Source: Streptacidiphilus sp. PB12-B1b
GTDB taxonomy: Bacteria; Actinomycetota; Actinomycetes; Streptomycetales; Streptomycetaceae
NCBI RefSeq assembly: GCF_014084125.1
Contig: NZ_CP048405.1
Coordinates: 7,006,001 to 7,070,000, forward strand
Direction of reading: 5' to 3'
DNA: 64,000 nucleotides
Shown: piece by piece, positions 1 through 7,300 of the stretch
Numbering within the stretch: position 1 is the stretch's first letter
How the letters are laid out: each line of letters opens with the position of its first letter
Notes under the pieces: model-generated
Database searches by the model: none
What the model was told of the DNA's origin: nothing
Seen by the model: the letters and a program-made list of their open reading frames with translations, nothing else
Program-made: the position numbers and the translations under genes

Positions 1-1
1 G

Positions 2-178
2 CAGCCGCCCGCGCTGCTCGCCTGGCCGAGCCGGCCGCAGGCCCCGGCCGAGGTGCGGCTGACCGGGATCCGGCCGGACCGGGAGCATCTCGCCTGCCTG
101 GCCGCCCGGACGGACACCGCGCCCGCCGTCGCCGGCGGCTTCGCCGGGCACCGGCTGCGCGCCTGGGCCACGCGGTGA
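2..178 (+). CDS. C-terminal end of an unknown protein (partial)
   Basis: An open frame runs from the window edge to TGA at 176-178, giving 58 residues that end in GHRLRAWATR. Codons have the strong GC bias at third positions expected of a real gene here. The piece is too short and too low in motifs for me to assign a family. The next gene, rpmB, lies on the other strand and converges on it, so this is the last gene of a plus-strand unit. I infer a real gene from composition only. Confidence 0.5.
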   Translation, partial: QPPALLAWPSRPQAPAEVRLTGIRPDREHLACLAARTDTAPAVAGGFAGHRLRAWATR

Positions 179-296
179 GACCCGGGCATGCGAGAGGCGG
201 CCGCCCAGGTGTGTCTCCACAGCTGGACGGCCGCCTCACAACCCTGCATGCTCGGGGCGTCCGGTGCGCCGAACTCGGCGGCGCCCCAATGGAACA

Positions 297-359
297 GTCC
301 GGCTCTGCCGCTAGTGCCAACCACGAAAACCTGGGCTGTCAATAGCTACAGAGCCGGAC
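297..359. repeat. Inverted repeat with 11-bp perfect arms
   Basis: GTCCGGCTCTG at 297-307 is repeated in inverse at 349-359, around a 41-nt less GC-rich loop. It lies between the convergent partial gene and rpmB. It could be a weak terminator structure downstream of rpmB or the remains of an insertion end. No T-run follows on either side. Confidence 0.5.
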
Positions 360-402
360 CATTGTCGCCTTCGCATTCAACGACTGCCCGCAGCTCACGG
401 GA

Positions 403-627
403 TCAGGCTGCAACGCGCCTGGCAAACTTACCCTTCTTCAAGCAAGAAGTGCAGAGCTTCAGACGCTTGGGCGTGCCGTCGATGACGGTGCGAAACGTCT
501 GGATGTTCGGGTTGAACCTACGCGCAGAACGTCCCTTGATACGACGGTTCTGGGCTCCACGGCCCAGACGCGCGACAGTCCGGCCGAACGTCGGCTCCTT
601 CTCACAGGAGTCACACCTGTTCGCCAT
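403..627 (-). CDS. rpmB: 50S ribosomal protein L28 (extended variant)
   Basis: The product has 74 residues and is a large-subunit ribosomal protein. It shows the actinobacterial L28 pattern: a CDSC pair near the N-terminus, FNPNIQ in the middle, the GTPKRLKLCTSC block, and a basic tail. The two CxxC pairs indicate the zinc-binding form. The ATG at 625-627 is preceded by GGAGGG at good spacing. It is odd in length: common Streptomyces L28 proteins have about 61-63 residues, while this one carries an extra basic stretch (about residues 20-34, RLGRGAQNRRIKGRSAR) and a longer tail. It may be a second, diverged L28 rather than the main one; the window cannot show whether another copy exists. Confidence 0.85.
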   Translation of the reverse strand: MANRCDSCEKEPTFGRTVARLGRGAQNRRIKGRSARRFNPNIQTFRTVIDGTPKRLKLCTSCLKKGKFARRVAA

Positions 628-1036
628 CGACTACCCTCCGTTACAGAGCTTGAATCTACCGTTAACTTTTGGCGTGAGCCGCCAAGAGCACATGCTCGCA
701 TACACTATGACATCTCGGCCTCGGGCGGCAAATGCCGCTCTCGCAGGCATGCCGGGACCCATGCCGACCGCGCAACCCACGCACAACGGCTGTTCGACTT
801 CCCGTCCACGCAATCGACCCGGCGGTTGAGCCGGGCCGGAGAACGGAACACGTATTTACGTGTCGCCCGGGAGCATCACCCACTGCAGTGCGCTCACTGA
901 CTCAATCACGGCTCCCAAGAGGCCCGTCCCAAGGGTACTACAGGCCCTTCACCGCCCCGTCCACGCCCGGAGCGCGAGCGCACGAGGGACGCGCACGGGG
1001 ACGCGTGCGGGAGCGGCCGGGAATGCGACGCCCCGT
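628..1036. other. Gene-free stretch between rpmB and tRNA-Tyr
   Basis: This stretch of about 410 bp is less GC-rich near rpmB (650-720). It should hold the rpmB promoter and leader on the minus strand, including a small hairpin TTGGCG/CGCCAA at about 675-692. The rest has no convincing gene, RNA or repeat that I can recognise. In S. coelicolor the neighbourhood of the equivalent tRNA-Tyr is an integration hotspot, but no duplicated tRNA end is visible here. Confidence 0.5.
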
Positions 1037-1084
1037 CACAAAAGCAGCGGCCCCTGATCCGCACTGCTGCAGATCAGGGGCCGC
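1037..1084 (-). terminator. Intrinsic terminator of tRNA-Tyr
   Basis: A perfect 13-bp stem (1047-1059 with 1072-1084) is followed on the minus strand by a TTTT tract (1040-1043). It starts 8 nt after the encoded CCA end of tRNA-Tyr and faces the same way, so it ends that transcript. Confidence 0.9.
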
Positions 1085-1091
1085 AATTCCC

Positions 1092-1176
<85 letters not shown>

Positions 1177-1405
1177 AGGGGCTTTGTCTCGCGGTCTCCC
1201 GTCCGACGAGGTAAACAATACCCGATCGCAGGGGGTGCTCCGCCACCCGGTTCATCAGGCGCGGACCGGGCGCGGCGAGCGTCTGCCACGGTCCACCGGG
1301 AGGAGGGCACCGGGGGCCCGCGATGGCTAGGCTGGAGCGGCGACGGCCCTCGAACGGAGACCGGCGCCTTCCGTGTCGTAGAACCGCCAAGGAGATTCAC
1401 AGATC

Positions 1406-1894
1406 ATGGCCGACTCCAGTTTCGACATCGTCTCGAAGGTCGAGCGGCAGGAGGTCGACAACGCGCTCAACCAGGCCGCCCGCGAGCTGACCACCCGCTT
1501 CGACTTCAAGAACGTCGGCGCCTCCATCGAGTGGTCCGGCGAGAAGATCGAGATGCGGGCCAACTCGGAGGAGCGGGTCAACGCGATCCTCGACGTCTTC
1601 CAGACCAAGCTGATCAAGCGCGGCATCTCGTTGAAGGCCCTGGACGCGGGCGAGCCGCAGCTCTCCGGCAAGGAGTACAAGATCTTCGCGTCCATCCAGG
1701 AGGGCATCTCCCAGGAGAACGCCAAGAAGGTCGCCAAGATCATCCGCGAGGAGGGCCCCAAGGGCGTCAAGGCCCAGGTCCAGGGCGAGGAACTGCGCGT
1801 CACCTCCAAAAGCCGGGACGACCTCCAGGCCGTCCAGGCCCTGGTCAAGGGCAAGGACCTCGACTTCGCGGTCCAGTTCGTGAACTACCGCTAA
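1406..1894 (+). CDS. yajQ: YajQ family nucleotide-binding protein
   Basis: The 162-residue product matches the YajQ/UPF0234 family over its whole length: the N-terminal SFDIVSKV, the central [18 protein letters not shown], and the C-terminal end FVNYR. In other bacteria YajQ proteins bind nucleotides, including cyclic di-GMP, and act as small cytoplasmic regulators; that role here is inferred. The ATG follows AAGGAG with good spacing, and a Streptomyces-like -10 (TAGGCT, about 1327-1332) lies upstream. The gene is divergent from tRNA-Tyr. Its last 18 coding bases are repeated at 3039-3056, which suggests that something inserted at the gene end while keeping the reading frame. Confidence 0.93.
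   Translation: MADSSFDIVSKVERQEVDNALNQAARELTTRFDFKNVGASIEWSGEKIEMRANSEERVNAILDVFQTKLIKRGISLKALDAGEPQLSGKEYKIFASIQEGISQENAKKVAKIIREEGPKGVKAQVQGEELRVTSKSRDDLQAVQALVKGKDLDFAVQFVNYR
1874..1891 (+). repeat. Left copy of attachment-like repeat (3' end of yajQ)
   Basis: CAGTTCGTGAACTACCGC, encoding QFVNYR, matches 3039-3056 at 17 of 18 positions. The single difference is a synonymous G/C. It lies directly before the yajQ stop codon. Confidence 0.7.
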
Positions 1895-1946
1895 AGCAGG
1901 GCTCTGACCTGCGCGTTTGTAGTTCCTGGGCGGAGAGAGGGCACAT

Positions 1947-1987
1947 CGAGGGCACAGCGCTGAGCACAGACTCGATCGCTGCCCTCG
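1947..1987 (+). terminator. Possible terminator after yajQ
   Basis: CGAGGGCA at 1947-1954 pairs with TGCCCTCG at 1980-1987, and the stem can extend with one bulge (AGCG/CGCT). It lies 53 nt after the yajQ stop. No long T-run follows, only TTGTGT. Confidence 0.35.
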
Positions 1988-2035
1988 TTGTGTCCTCCTC
2001 GTCCGGCCAGAGGTGCGTGTAAGGGAAGTTGACGG

Positions 2036-2563
2036 TTACGGCTCGTAGCTCCAGGCGCGGCCGACCTGTCGATACTCCTCAACGGGCAGCGGTTCTACAC
2101 CGGTGCGCATGCGGGCTAGGTAGAGCAGGCCGTCGAGGTGGTCGATCTCGTGGTGGACCAGGCGGGCCAAGCCGCGTTCGTAGCTGGTGACGGCGGTGCT
2201 GCCGTCGAGGGTGGTGGTCTCGACGGTGATGGTCAGCGGGCGCGGGACCAGGCCCCGGACATCGAAGAAGGACAGGCAGCCCTCGTACTGCTCGTCGGTG
2301 TCGGACGAGCAGTCGATGACGCGCGGGTTCAGCAGCACGATGACCGGGGCTCCGGGTTCGGCGGGCTGGACCACGGCGGCGGCTCGGTCGATGCCGAGCT
2401 GAGGGGCGGCGATGCCCATGCCCTTGGCGAAGGAGTGAACCTGGCCGATCGGATCGAGCGAAGCGAACAGCCGGTCCACGGCCGCTTCGGCTTCCGCTCG
2501 CTCGGAAGGCAAGTCGAAACGTCGGGCAGGCCGTTCCAGGATCTCGGCTCCGTACTGGACCAC
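2036..2563 (-). CDS. def: Peptide deformylase
   Basis: The product (175 residues) removes the formyl group from the N-terminal methionine of new proteins. All three metal-site motifs are present: GMGIAAPQLG (48-57), EGCLS with ligand Cys96, and HEIDH (138-142) with ligands His138 and His142 and catalytic Glu139. The first usable start in frame is GTG at 2561-2563; it has no clear ribosome binding site, and the frame stays open upstream without another start, so the N-terminus may be trimmed. Streptomyces genomes carry several deformylases; this one resembles an accessory copy. It lies inside the segment bounded by the yajQ-end repeats, so it may have arrived with it. Confidence 0.85.
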   Translation of the reverse strand: MVQYGAEILERPARRFDLPSERAEAEAAVDRLFASLDPIGQVHSFAKGMGIAAPQLGIDRAAAVVQPAEPGAPVIVLLNPRVIDCSSDTDEQYEGCLSFFDVRGLVPRPLTITVETTTLDGSTAVTSYERGLARLVHHEIDHLDGLLYLARMRTGVEPLPVEEYRQVGRAWSYEP

Positions 2564-2746
2564 GCCGAGGTCAGGCGAGCCGGACCTGGAGATGGTCGGT
2601 AGGCAGGCGGACCGCGCGCTGGAAGCAGCGACGTCCAGATGAGCGACATCGTCTTCTCACATGCATCGAGGCCGATCGGTTGTGGCCGTCCTCGTCCAGC
2701 CCTCCGGCCACCGCCTGAACTCAGCCAGCAGCGTCCACCAGATCGG

Positions 2747-2932
2747 TCAGCTCTCCGCAGGTGATCCCGGTCTGAAGCCGGTCTCGAAGCGCCATATGAG
2801 GCTGCGCACCTCGCTGTACTCAGTCGAATCGAACTCGGCATCGGCCCATCGAGCCCGGATTGCCTCGGTCAGCGCCGTCGGATTGACTCGCCAGCCGGCC
2901 GCATCGCCATCAACTACCACGACGAACGTCAT
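2747..2932 (-). CDS. Small hypothetical protein, possibly truncated
   Basis: The 61-residue frame starts MTFVVVVDGDAAGWRVNP and ends shortly after SLIWRFETGF. The N-terminal part resembles short Streptomyces hypothetical proteins of roughly 110 residues, so this may be the front part of a broken gene. The frame reopens after the stop (LLAEFRRWPEGW region). There is no strong ribosome binding site. It lies inside the proposed integrated segment. Function unknown; a pseudogene remnant is as likely as a working gene. Confidence 0.35.
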   Translation of the reverse strand: MTFVVVVDGDAAGWRVNPTALTEAIRARWADAEFDSTEYSEVRSLIWRFETGFRPGSPAES

Positions 2933-3038
2933 GGACAGGGTCTATCAGTGGCCTCTGACATGACATCCCCATCCGCGCATGCAGGGCAGCCACCAGGGCA
3001 CATTGGGGAAGTATTCCCAGGTCAGCGCCTTGTGATTT

Positions 3039-3056
3039 CAGTTCGTCAACTACCGC
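3039..3056 (+). repeat. Right copy of attachment-like repeat
   Basis: CAGTTCGTCAACTACCGC repeats the end of yajQ (1874-1891) with one synonymous change and is not followed by a stop codon. It lies in non-coding DNA 138 bp before the dehydrogenase start. Confidence 0.7.
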
Positions 3057-3193
3057 CCGCCGCCCTCCTACGGGTCGGGGCGGGCCTGGGTGATGGCGGA
3101 TCAGGCCGTTGTGTGGGCGGCCGGTTGCGGCGGTGGGCGGGGGAGGATGGGTGTTGGACGGGTTTCTGTGGCTGCCGAGTGAGGGGAATCTCC

Positions 3194-4153
3194 ATGAGAC
3201 TGCGCTGCGCTGTGCTGGACGACTACCAGGGTGTGGCCCTGGCGAGTGGCGAGTGGTCGGTGCTGGCCGACAGTGTCGAGGTGAGGGTGGTGAGGGAACA
3301 CCTCGCCTCGCAGGACGAGTTGGTGGCGGCCCTGGCCGACTGCGAGATCGTGGTGGCCATGCGGGAGCGGACACCGTTCAGCGCCGAGCTGTTCGACCGG
3401 CTCCCCCGGCTGCGGCTGCTGGTGACCTCGGGCATGCGCAACGCCTCGATCGACCTGGCCGCGGCCGGGCGGCACGGAGTGACCGTGTGCGGGACGGCCG
3501 GCAGCTCCGAGCCGACGGTGGAGCTCACCTGGGCGCTGATCCTGGGGCTGGCCCGGCAGCTGGTCCCGGAGAGCACGGCCCTGCGGGACGGCGGCCCCTG
3601 GCAAAGCACCGTCGGCGTCGATCTGCACGGCAGCCGGCTGGGGCTGCTGGGCCTCGGCAGGATCGGCGCCAGGGTGGCACGGGTCGGCCAGGCGTTCGGC
3701 ATGGAGGTGTCGGCCTGGAGCCGGAACCTGACCGCCGAGCGGGCCGGGGAGGTCGGCGTCCGGCTGGCGGGGAGCATGGAGGAGCTGCTGGCGGACAGCG
3801 ACTTCGTCTCGGTGCACCTGGTGCTGGGCGAGCGGACCAGGGGCCTGGTCGGCGCGGCCGAGCTGAAGCGGATGCGGCCGTCGGCCTATCTGGTGAACAC
3901 CTCGCGCGCGCCCATCGTGGACCAGGCAGCGCTGGCCGAGGCGCTGCGCGGCGGCTGGATCGCCGGGGCCGGGTTGGACGTCTTCGAGACCGAGCCCCTG
4001 GCCGCCGACGACGACGTCCGCTCGCTGCCGAACCTGCTGGCCACCCCGCACCTGGGCTATGTCACGCGCCGGAACTACCGGACCTACTTCGAGCAGGCGG
4101 TGGAGGACATCGCCGCCTTCCTCGCCGGGGAGCCGGTCCGGGTCCTCGGCTGA
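3194..4153 (+). CDS. D-2-hydroxyacid dehydrogenase family protein (NAD-binding)
   Basis: The 319-residue product belongs to the D-isomer-specific 2-hydroxyacid dehydrogenases, which reduce 2-oxo acids or oxidise D-2-hydroxy acids with NAD(P). The Rossmann motif GLLGLGRIGARVA lies near residues 153-165. The catalytic features follow in order: NTSRAPIVD with the substrate-binding Arg, DVFETEPL with the Glu, and TPHLGY with the His. The ATG at 3194 is chosen because AGGGGA precedes it; a longer open frame upstream runs through non-coding DNA. It stands alone, convergent with yccF. The substrate cannot be read from the sequence. Confidence 0.9.
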   Translation: MRLRCAVLDDYQGVALASGEWSVLADSVEVRVVREHLASQDELVAALADCEIVVAMRERTPFSAELFDRLPRLRLLVTSGMRNASIDLAAAGRHGVTVCGTAGSSEPTVELTWALILGLARQLVPESTALRDGGPWQSTVGVDLHGSRLGLLGLGRIGARVARVGQAFGMEVSAWSRNLTAERAGEVGVRLAGSMEELLADSDFVSVHLVLGERTRGLVGAAELKRMRPSAYLVNTSRAPIVDQAALAEALRGGWIAGAGLDVFETEPLAADDDVRSLPNLLATPHLGYVTRRNYRTYFEQAVEDIAAFLAGEPVRVLG

Positions 4154-4196
4154 GCCGCTGAGCCGCTGAGCCCACGGCGGGCAAGGGCCGCGGCGG

Positions 4197-4598
4197 TCAG
4201 CGGGCGGCGAAGGGCTGGTCGGTGGGGACGATCTCGCGGCCGAGCGGCATCAGCGCCAGCGGGATCATCTTCAGGTTGGCCCAGGCGAACGGGATGCCGA
4301 TGATCGTCACGGCCAGCGCGAAGGCCGTGACGACGTGGCCCAGGGCCAGCCATACACCGGCGAAGATCACCCAGATCACATTGCCCACGACTGACGGCGC
4401 GCCCGCGTCGCCCCGCTCCACCGTGGTCCGGCCGAAGGGCCACAGGGCGTAGGCGGCGATGCGGAAGGAGGCGATGCCGAAGGGGATGGTGATGATCAGG
4501 ATGCAGCAGATGATGCCGGCGACGACATAGCCGATGGCCATCCAGATGCCGCAGAAGATCAGCCAGATGATGTTGAGGACGACATTGATCACGCTCAT
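4197..4598 (-). CDS. YccF domain-containing membrane protein
   Basis: The 133-residue protein is built of two YccF (DUF307) repeats. Each has a NxxWxIFxGxWxAxGHxxxxxxxxxxIIxIPF pattern: NIIWLIFCGIWMAIGYV near residue 8 and NVIWVIFAGVWLALGHV near residue 73. At least four membrane segments are visible. The family is widespread, and no biochemical role is established that I know of. It lies between the dehydrogenase (convergent) and htpX on the same strand. Confidence 0.9.
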   Translation of the reverse strand: MSVINVVLNIIWLIFCGIWMAIGYVVAGIICCILIITIPFGIASFRIAAYALWPFGRTTVERGDAGAPSVVGNVIWVIFAGVWLALGHVVTAFALAVTIIGIPFAWANLKMIPLALMPLGREIVPTDQPFAAR

Positions 4599-4704
4599 GG
4601 TGCGACCGCCTCCTGTGCGCCGCGCTGGGCGGTGGGCAGGGGTCCGGATGCGTTCCGGTCCCTACCGGAGAGTCTGCCACCACCGCCGCCCCGGGGCAGT
4701 CCGT

Positions 4705-5568
4705 TCACCTGCGGTACCCGGCCATCTGTTCCAGTCGGGCGATCCGTTCGGCCATCGGCGGGTGGGTGGAGAACAGCCGGGCGCCGGCCTCGCCCTGCCG
4801 GAACGGGTTGACGATCATCATGTGGCTGGCTGTCTGCAGCTGCGGCTCGGGCGGCAGCGGCAGCCGCCGGCTGCCGGCGTCCAGCTTGCGCAGGGCGCTG
4901 GCCAGGGCCATCGGGTCGCCGGTGAGCCGGGCGGCCGAGGCGTCCGCCGCGTATTCGCGGGAGCGCCCGACGGCCAGCTGGATCATGGTGGCGGCGAGCG
5001 GCCCGAGCACCATCAGCAGCAGCAGCCCGACCAGGCCGGGACTGTCGTCGTCCTCGCTGCGGCCGAGCGGTATCAGCCAGGCGAAGTTGGCCAGGAACAT
5101 CACCACGGACGCCAGCGAGCCGGCCACCGAGGAGATCAGGATGTCGCGGTTGTAGACGTGCGAGAGCTCGTGCCCCAGGACTCCGCGCAGTTCCTGCTCG
5201 TCCAGGATGCCGAGGATGCCCTGGGTGCAGCAGACCGCCGCGTTGCGCGGGTTGCGGCCGGTGGCGAAGGCGTTCGGGGCGGAGGTCGGGGAGATGTAGA
5301 GCCGGGGCATGGGCTGGCGCGCGGACATCGACAGCTCGCGGACGATCCGGTACAGCCAGGGCGCCTCGAACTCGCTCACCGGCCGGGCCCGCATCGCCCG
5401 CAGCGCCAGCCGGTCGCTGTTCCAGAACGCGAAGCCGTTGGCTGCCAGCGCGACCACCAGGCCCAGCAGCAGGCCGGTCAGGCCCCACGCTCCGCCGATC
5501 ACGACGATCAACACGGAGAAGCCGCCGAGGAGTACGGCGGTCTTCAGACCGTTGTGCCGGCGGTGCAC
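4705..5568 (-). CDS. htpX: Zinc metalloprotease HtpX
   Basis: The 287-residue membrane protease degrades damaged or misfolded membrane proteins. Two N-terminal membrane segments (about 10-48) are followed by the M48 site HELSH (His133, Glu134, His137) and the third-ligand region GRSREYAAD near residue 200; another hydrophobic pair lies between them. Length fits the family. A homologue sits next to the second nuo cluster in Streptomyces, and here too it follows nuoN after a 175-bp gap on the same strand. Confidence 0.93.
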   Translation of the reverse strand: MHRRHNGLKTAVLLGGFSVLIVVIGGAWGLTGLLLGLVVALAANGFAFWNSDRLALRAMRARPVSEFEAPWLYRIVRELSMSARQPMPRLYISPTSAPNAFATGRNPRNAAVCCTQGILGILDEQELRGVLGHELSHVYNRDILISSVAGSLASVVMFLANFAWLIPLGRSEDDDSPGLVGLLLLMVLGPLAATMIQLAVGRSREYAADASAARLTGDPMALASALRKLDAGSRRLPLPPEPQLQTASHMMIVNPFRQGEAGARLFSTHPPMAERIARLEQMAGYRR

Positions 5569-5743
5569 GGGTGGGCCCTCCAGAACGAACGCTGGCGGTG
5601 ACGTTCACCGCCCATTCGTTGCATCCAACGGCCGGAGCCGACGTCCTGGTTCCCCGACGCGTCCCCGCCGGGCCGGGCCCGGGATGGTCGCACACCCGCC
5701 CCCGGACGGACGACCGCAGGTCAGAGCCGTGCGCCGGGCGCGG

Positions 5744-7297
5744 TCAGCCGAACAGCGAGACGGAGGTGACCTGGAGCACAAGCTGCGGCGCGAGCGAGAG
5801 GACCACGCCGAGGGCCGCGGCCAGGCCCAGGCCGACCGCCAGCGGCAGCGGCAGGGCGGGGCGGGGCGGGCGCGGGGCGGCCGCCGGTTCGGCGCTCGGC
5901 CGCGTCGGGTCGGGCTGGAACAGCTTCGCCGTCCACACCAGGTAGTAGTAGAGCGCGACGACGACGTTGACCGCCATCACCACGGCCAGCCAGCCCAGCC
6001 CGGACTGCACCGCCGCGCGGAACACCACGACCTTGCCGAACAGGCCGATCACGCCCGGCGGCAGCCCGGCCAGGCAGAGCAGGAAGAAGGCCAGCGCCAG
6101 GGCGGTGGCGGGGCGCCGGGCGTACAGCCCGCGGTAGTCGTCCACCCGGCCCGCGAGCAGCGCCACCACCGCGAACGCGCCCAGGTTGACCACGCCGTAG
6201 ATCAGCGCGTAGGCCACGGTGGCGCCGAGCGGGTCGTGCCGTCCGTGCCCGTAGCCCGCCGCCGCGATCGGCACCAGCAGGTAGCCGGCCTGGGCGATCG
6301 AGGACCAGGCCAGCAGCCGGACGGCGCTGTGCGGTGCATCGGTGCGCTGCCGCAGCGCCGCGGTGTTGCCGAGGGTCATGGTGAGGGCGGCGACGACGGC
6401 CAGTCCCAGTCCCCAGATTCGGCCGTACGGGTGAAATCCGACGACGGCGATCAGGGCCAGGCCGGAGATGCCGGCGGCCTTGCCGACCACGGAGAGGTAC
6501 GCGGCGACCGGCACCGGCGCGCCCGCGTAGGTGTCGGGCAGCCAGAAGTGGAACGGCACGGCGGCGGTCTTGAAGGCGAAGCCGACCAGCGTCAGCACCG
6601 CGCCGACCAGGGCCAGCGTCTTCAGCTGGTCCGGCACGTGCGGCAGCGCCGCCGCGATCCGGGTCAGGTACATGCTGCCGGTGGCCGCGTAGACGAAGCC
6701 GGCGCCGAGCAGTGTGACGGCGGTGGCGGCGACGGAGGAGAGGAAGAACTTCAGCGCGGCCTCGCCGCCCCGGCCGTCCCTGCGCAGCCCGACCAGGGCG
6801 AACGCGGGCAGCGAGGCCACCTCCAGGGCCACCACCAGGGTCGCCAGGTCGCGGGCAGCGGGCAGCAGCGCGGCCCCGGCGGCGGAGCTGAGCAGCAGGA
6901 ACCAGTACTCGCCGCGCGGCAGGCCGGTCTCCTCGACCGCGTGCACGGACAGCAGCGCGACCAGCAGCGCGCCGCCGAGCACCAGCAGTTGGAAGGAGAG
7001 CGCGAAGTGGTCGGCGACGTAGGAGCAGGCCCCGTTGTCAGTGGTGCCCGCTACGGTCTTGAGGCAGAAGGTGACGTGGGTTCCGTCGCGCAGCGGGATG
7101 AGCGCGAGCAGGGCCACGACCAGTCCTGCCATGGAGGCCCAGCCCAGCAGCGGCTTGCGCCGGGCGGGCAGGAAGAGGTCCGCGACCAGCACGCCGAGCC
7201 CGGTGGCGGCGGTGATCAGCGGTGGGGCGATCGTGGTCCAGTCGACGGACTGGATGAGCGAGCCCGCGGCGGCGGAGGCGAGTGGGGTCAGGGCCAT
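5744..7297 (-). CDS. nuoN: NADH-quinone oxidoreductase subunit N
   Basis: The 517-residue product is an antiporter-like proton-pumping subunit of the complex I membrane arm. Fourteen or so hydrophobic segments are visible, and the proton-antiporter core includes FKTAAVPFHFWLPDTYAGAP with the conserved Lys and His. It starts ATG at 7295-7297, 3 bp after the nuoM stop, so it is translationally coupled. It is the last gene of the ten-gene nuo operon. It belongs with the partial second nuo cluster of streptomycetes rather than a full 14-gene set. Confidence 0.93.
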   Translation of the reverse strand: MALTPLASAAAGSLIQSVDWTTIAPPLITAATGLGVLVADLFLPARRKPLLGWASMAGLVVALLALIPLRDGTHVTFCLKTVAGTTDNGACSYVADHFALSFQLLVLGGALLVALLSVHAVEETGLPRGEYWFLLLSSAAGAALLPAARDLATLVVALEVASLPAFALVGLRRDGRGGEAALKFFLSSVAATAVTLLGAGFVYAATGSMYLTRIAAALPHVPDQLKTLALVGAVLTLVGFAFKTAAVPFHFWLPDTYAGAPVPVAAYLSVVGKAAGISGLALIAVVGFHPYGRIWGLGLAVVAALTMTLGNTAALRQRTDAPHSAVRLLAWSSIAQAGYLLVPIAAAGYGHGRHDPLGATVAYALIYGVVNLGAFAVVALLAGRVDDYRGLYARRPATALALAFFLLCLAGLPPGVIGLFGKVVVFRAAVQSGLGWLAVVMAVNVVVALYYYLVWTAKLFQPDPTRPSAEPAAAPRPPRPALPLPLAVGLGLAAALGVVLSLAPQLVLQVTSVSLFG

Positions 7298-7300
7298 GGC

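Larger units (their letters stand above)
1874..3056. mobile_element. Putative small integrated segment at the 3' end of yajQ
   Basis: The segment is bounded by two direct copies (17/18) of the last codons of yajQ. Between them lie a deformylase gene, a small hypothetical gene and visibly more mixed base composition than the flanks. Integration at the 3' end of a conserved gene, rebuilding that end and leaving a copy at the far side, is the usual signature of site-specific integration. No integrase or excisionase is present, so it would be a relic or a passively carried cassette. The distal copy lacks the stop codon, which argues for drift or a short crossover core. Confidence 0.45.

Noticed and set aside
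1-1090. A duplicated tRNA-Tyr end marking an SLP1-like element
   Set aside because: No copy of the tRNA T-arm/acceptor end is visible in this stretch and there is no integrase gene.
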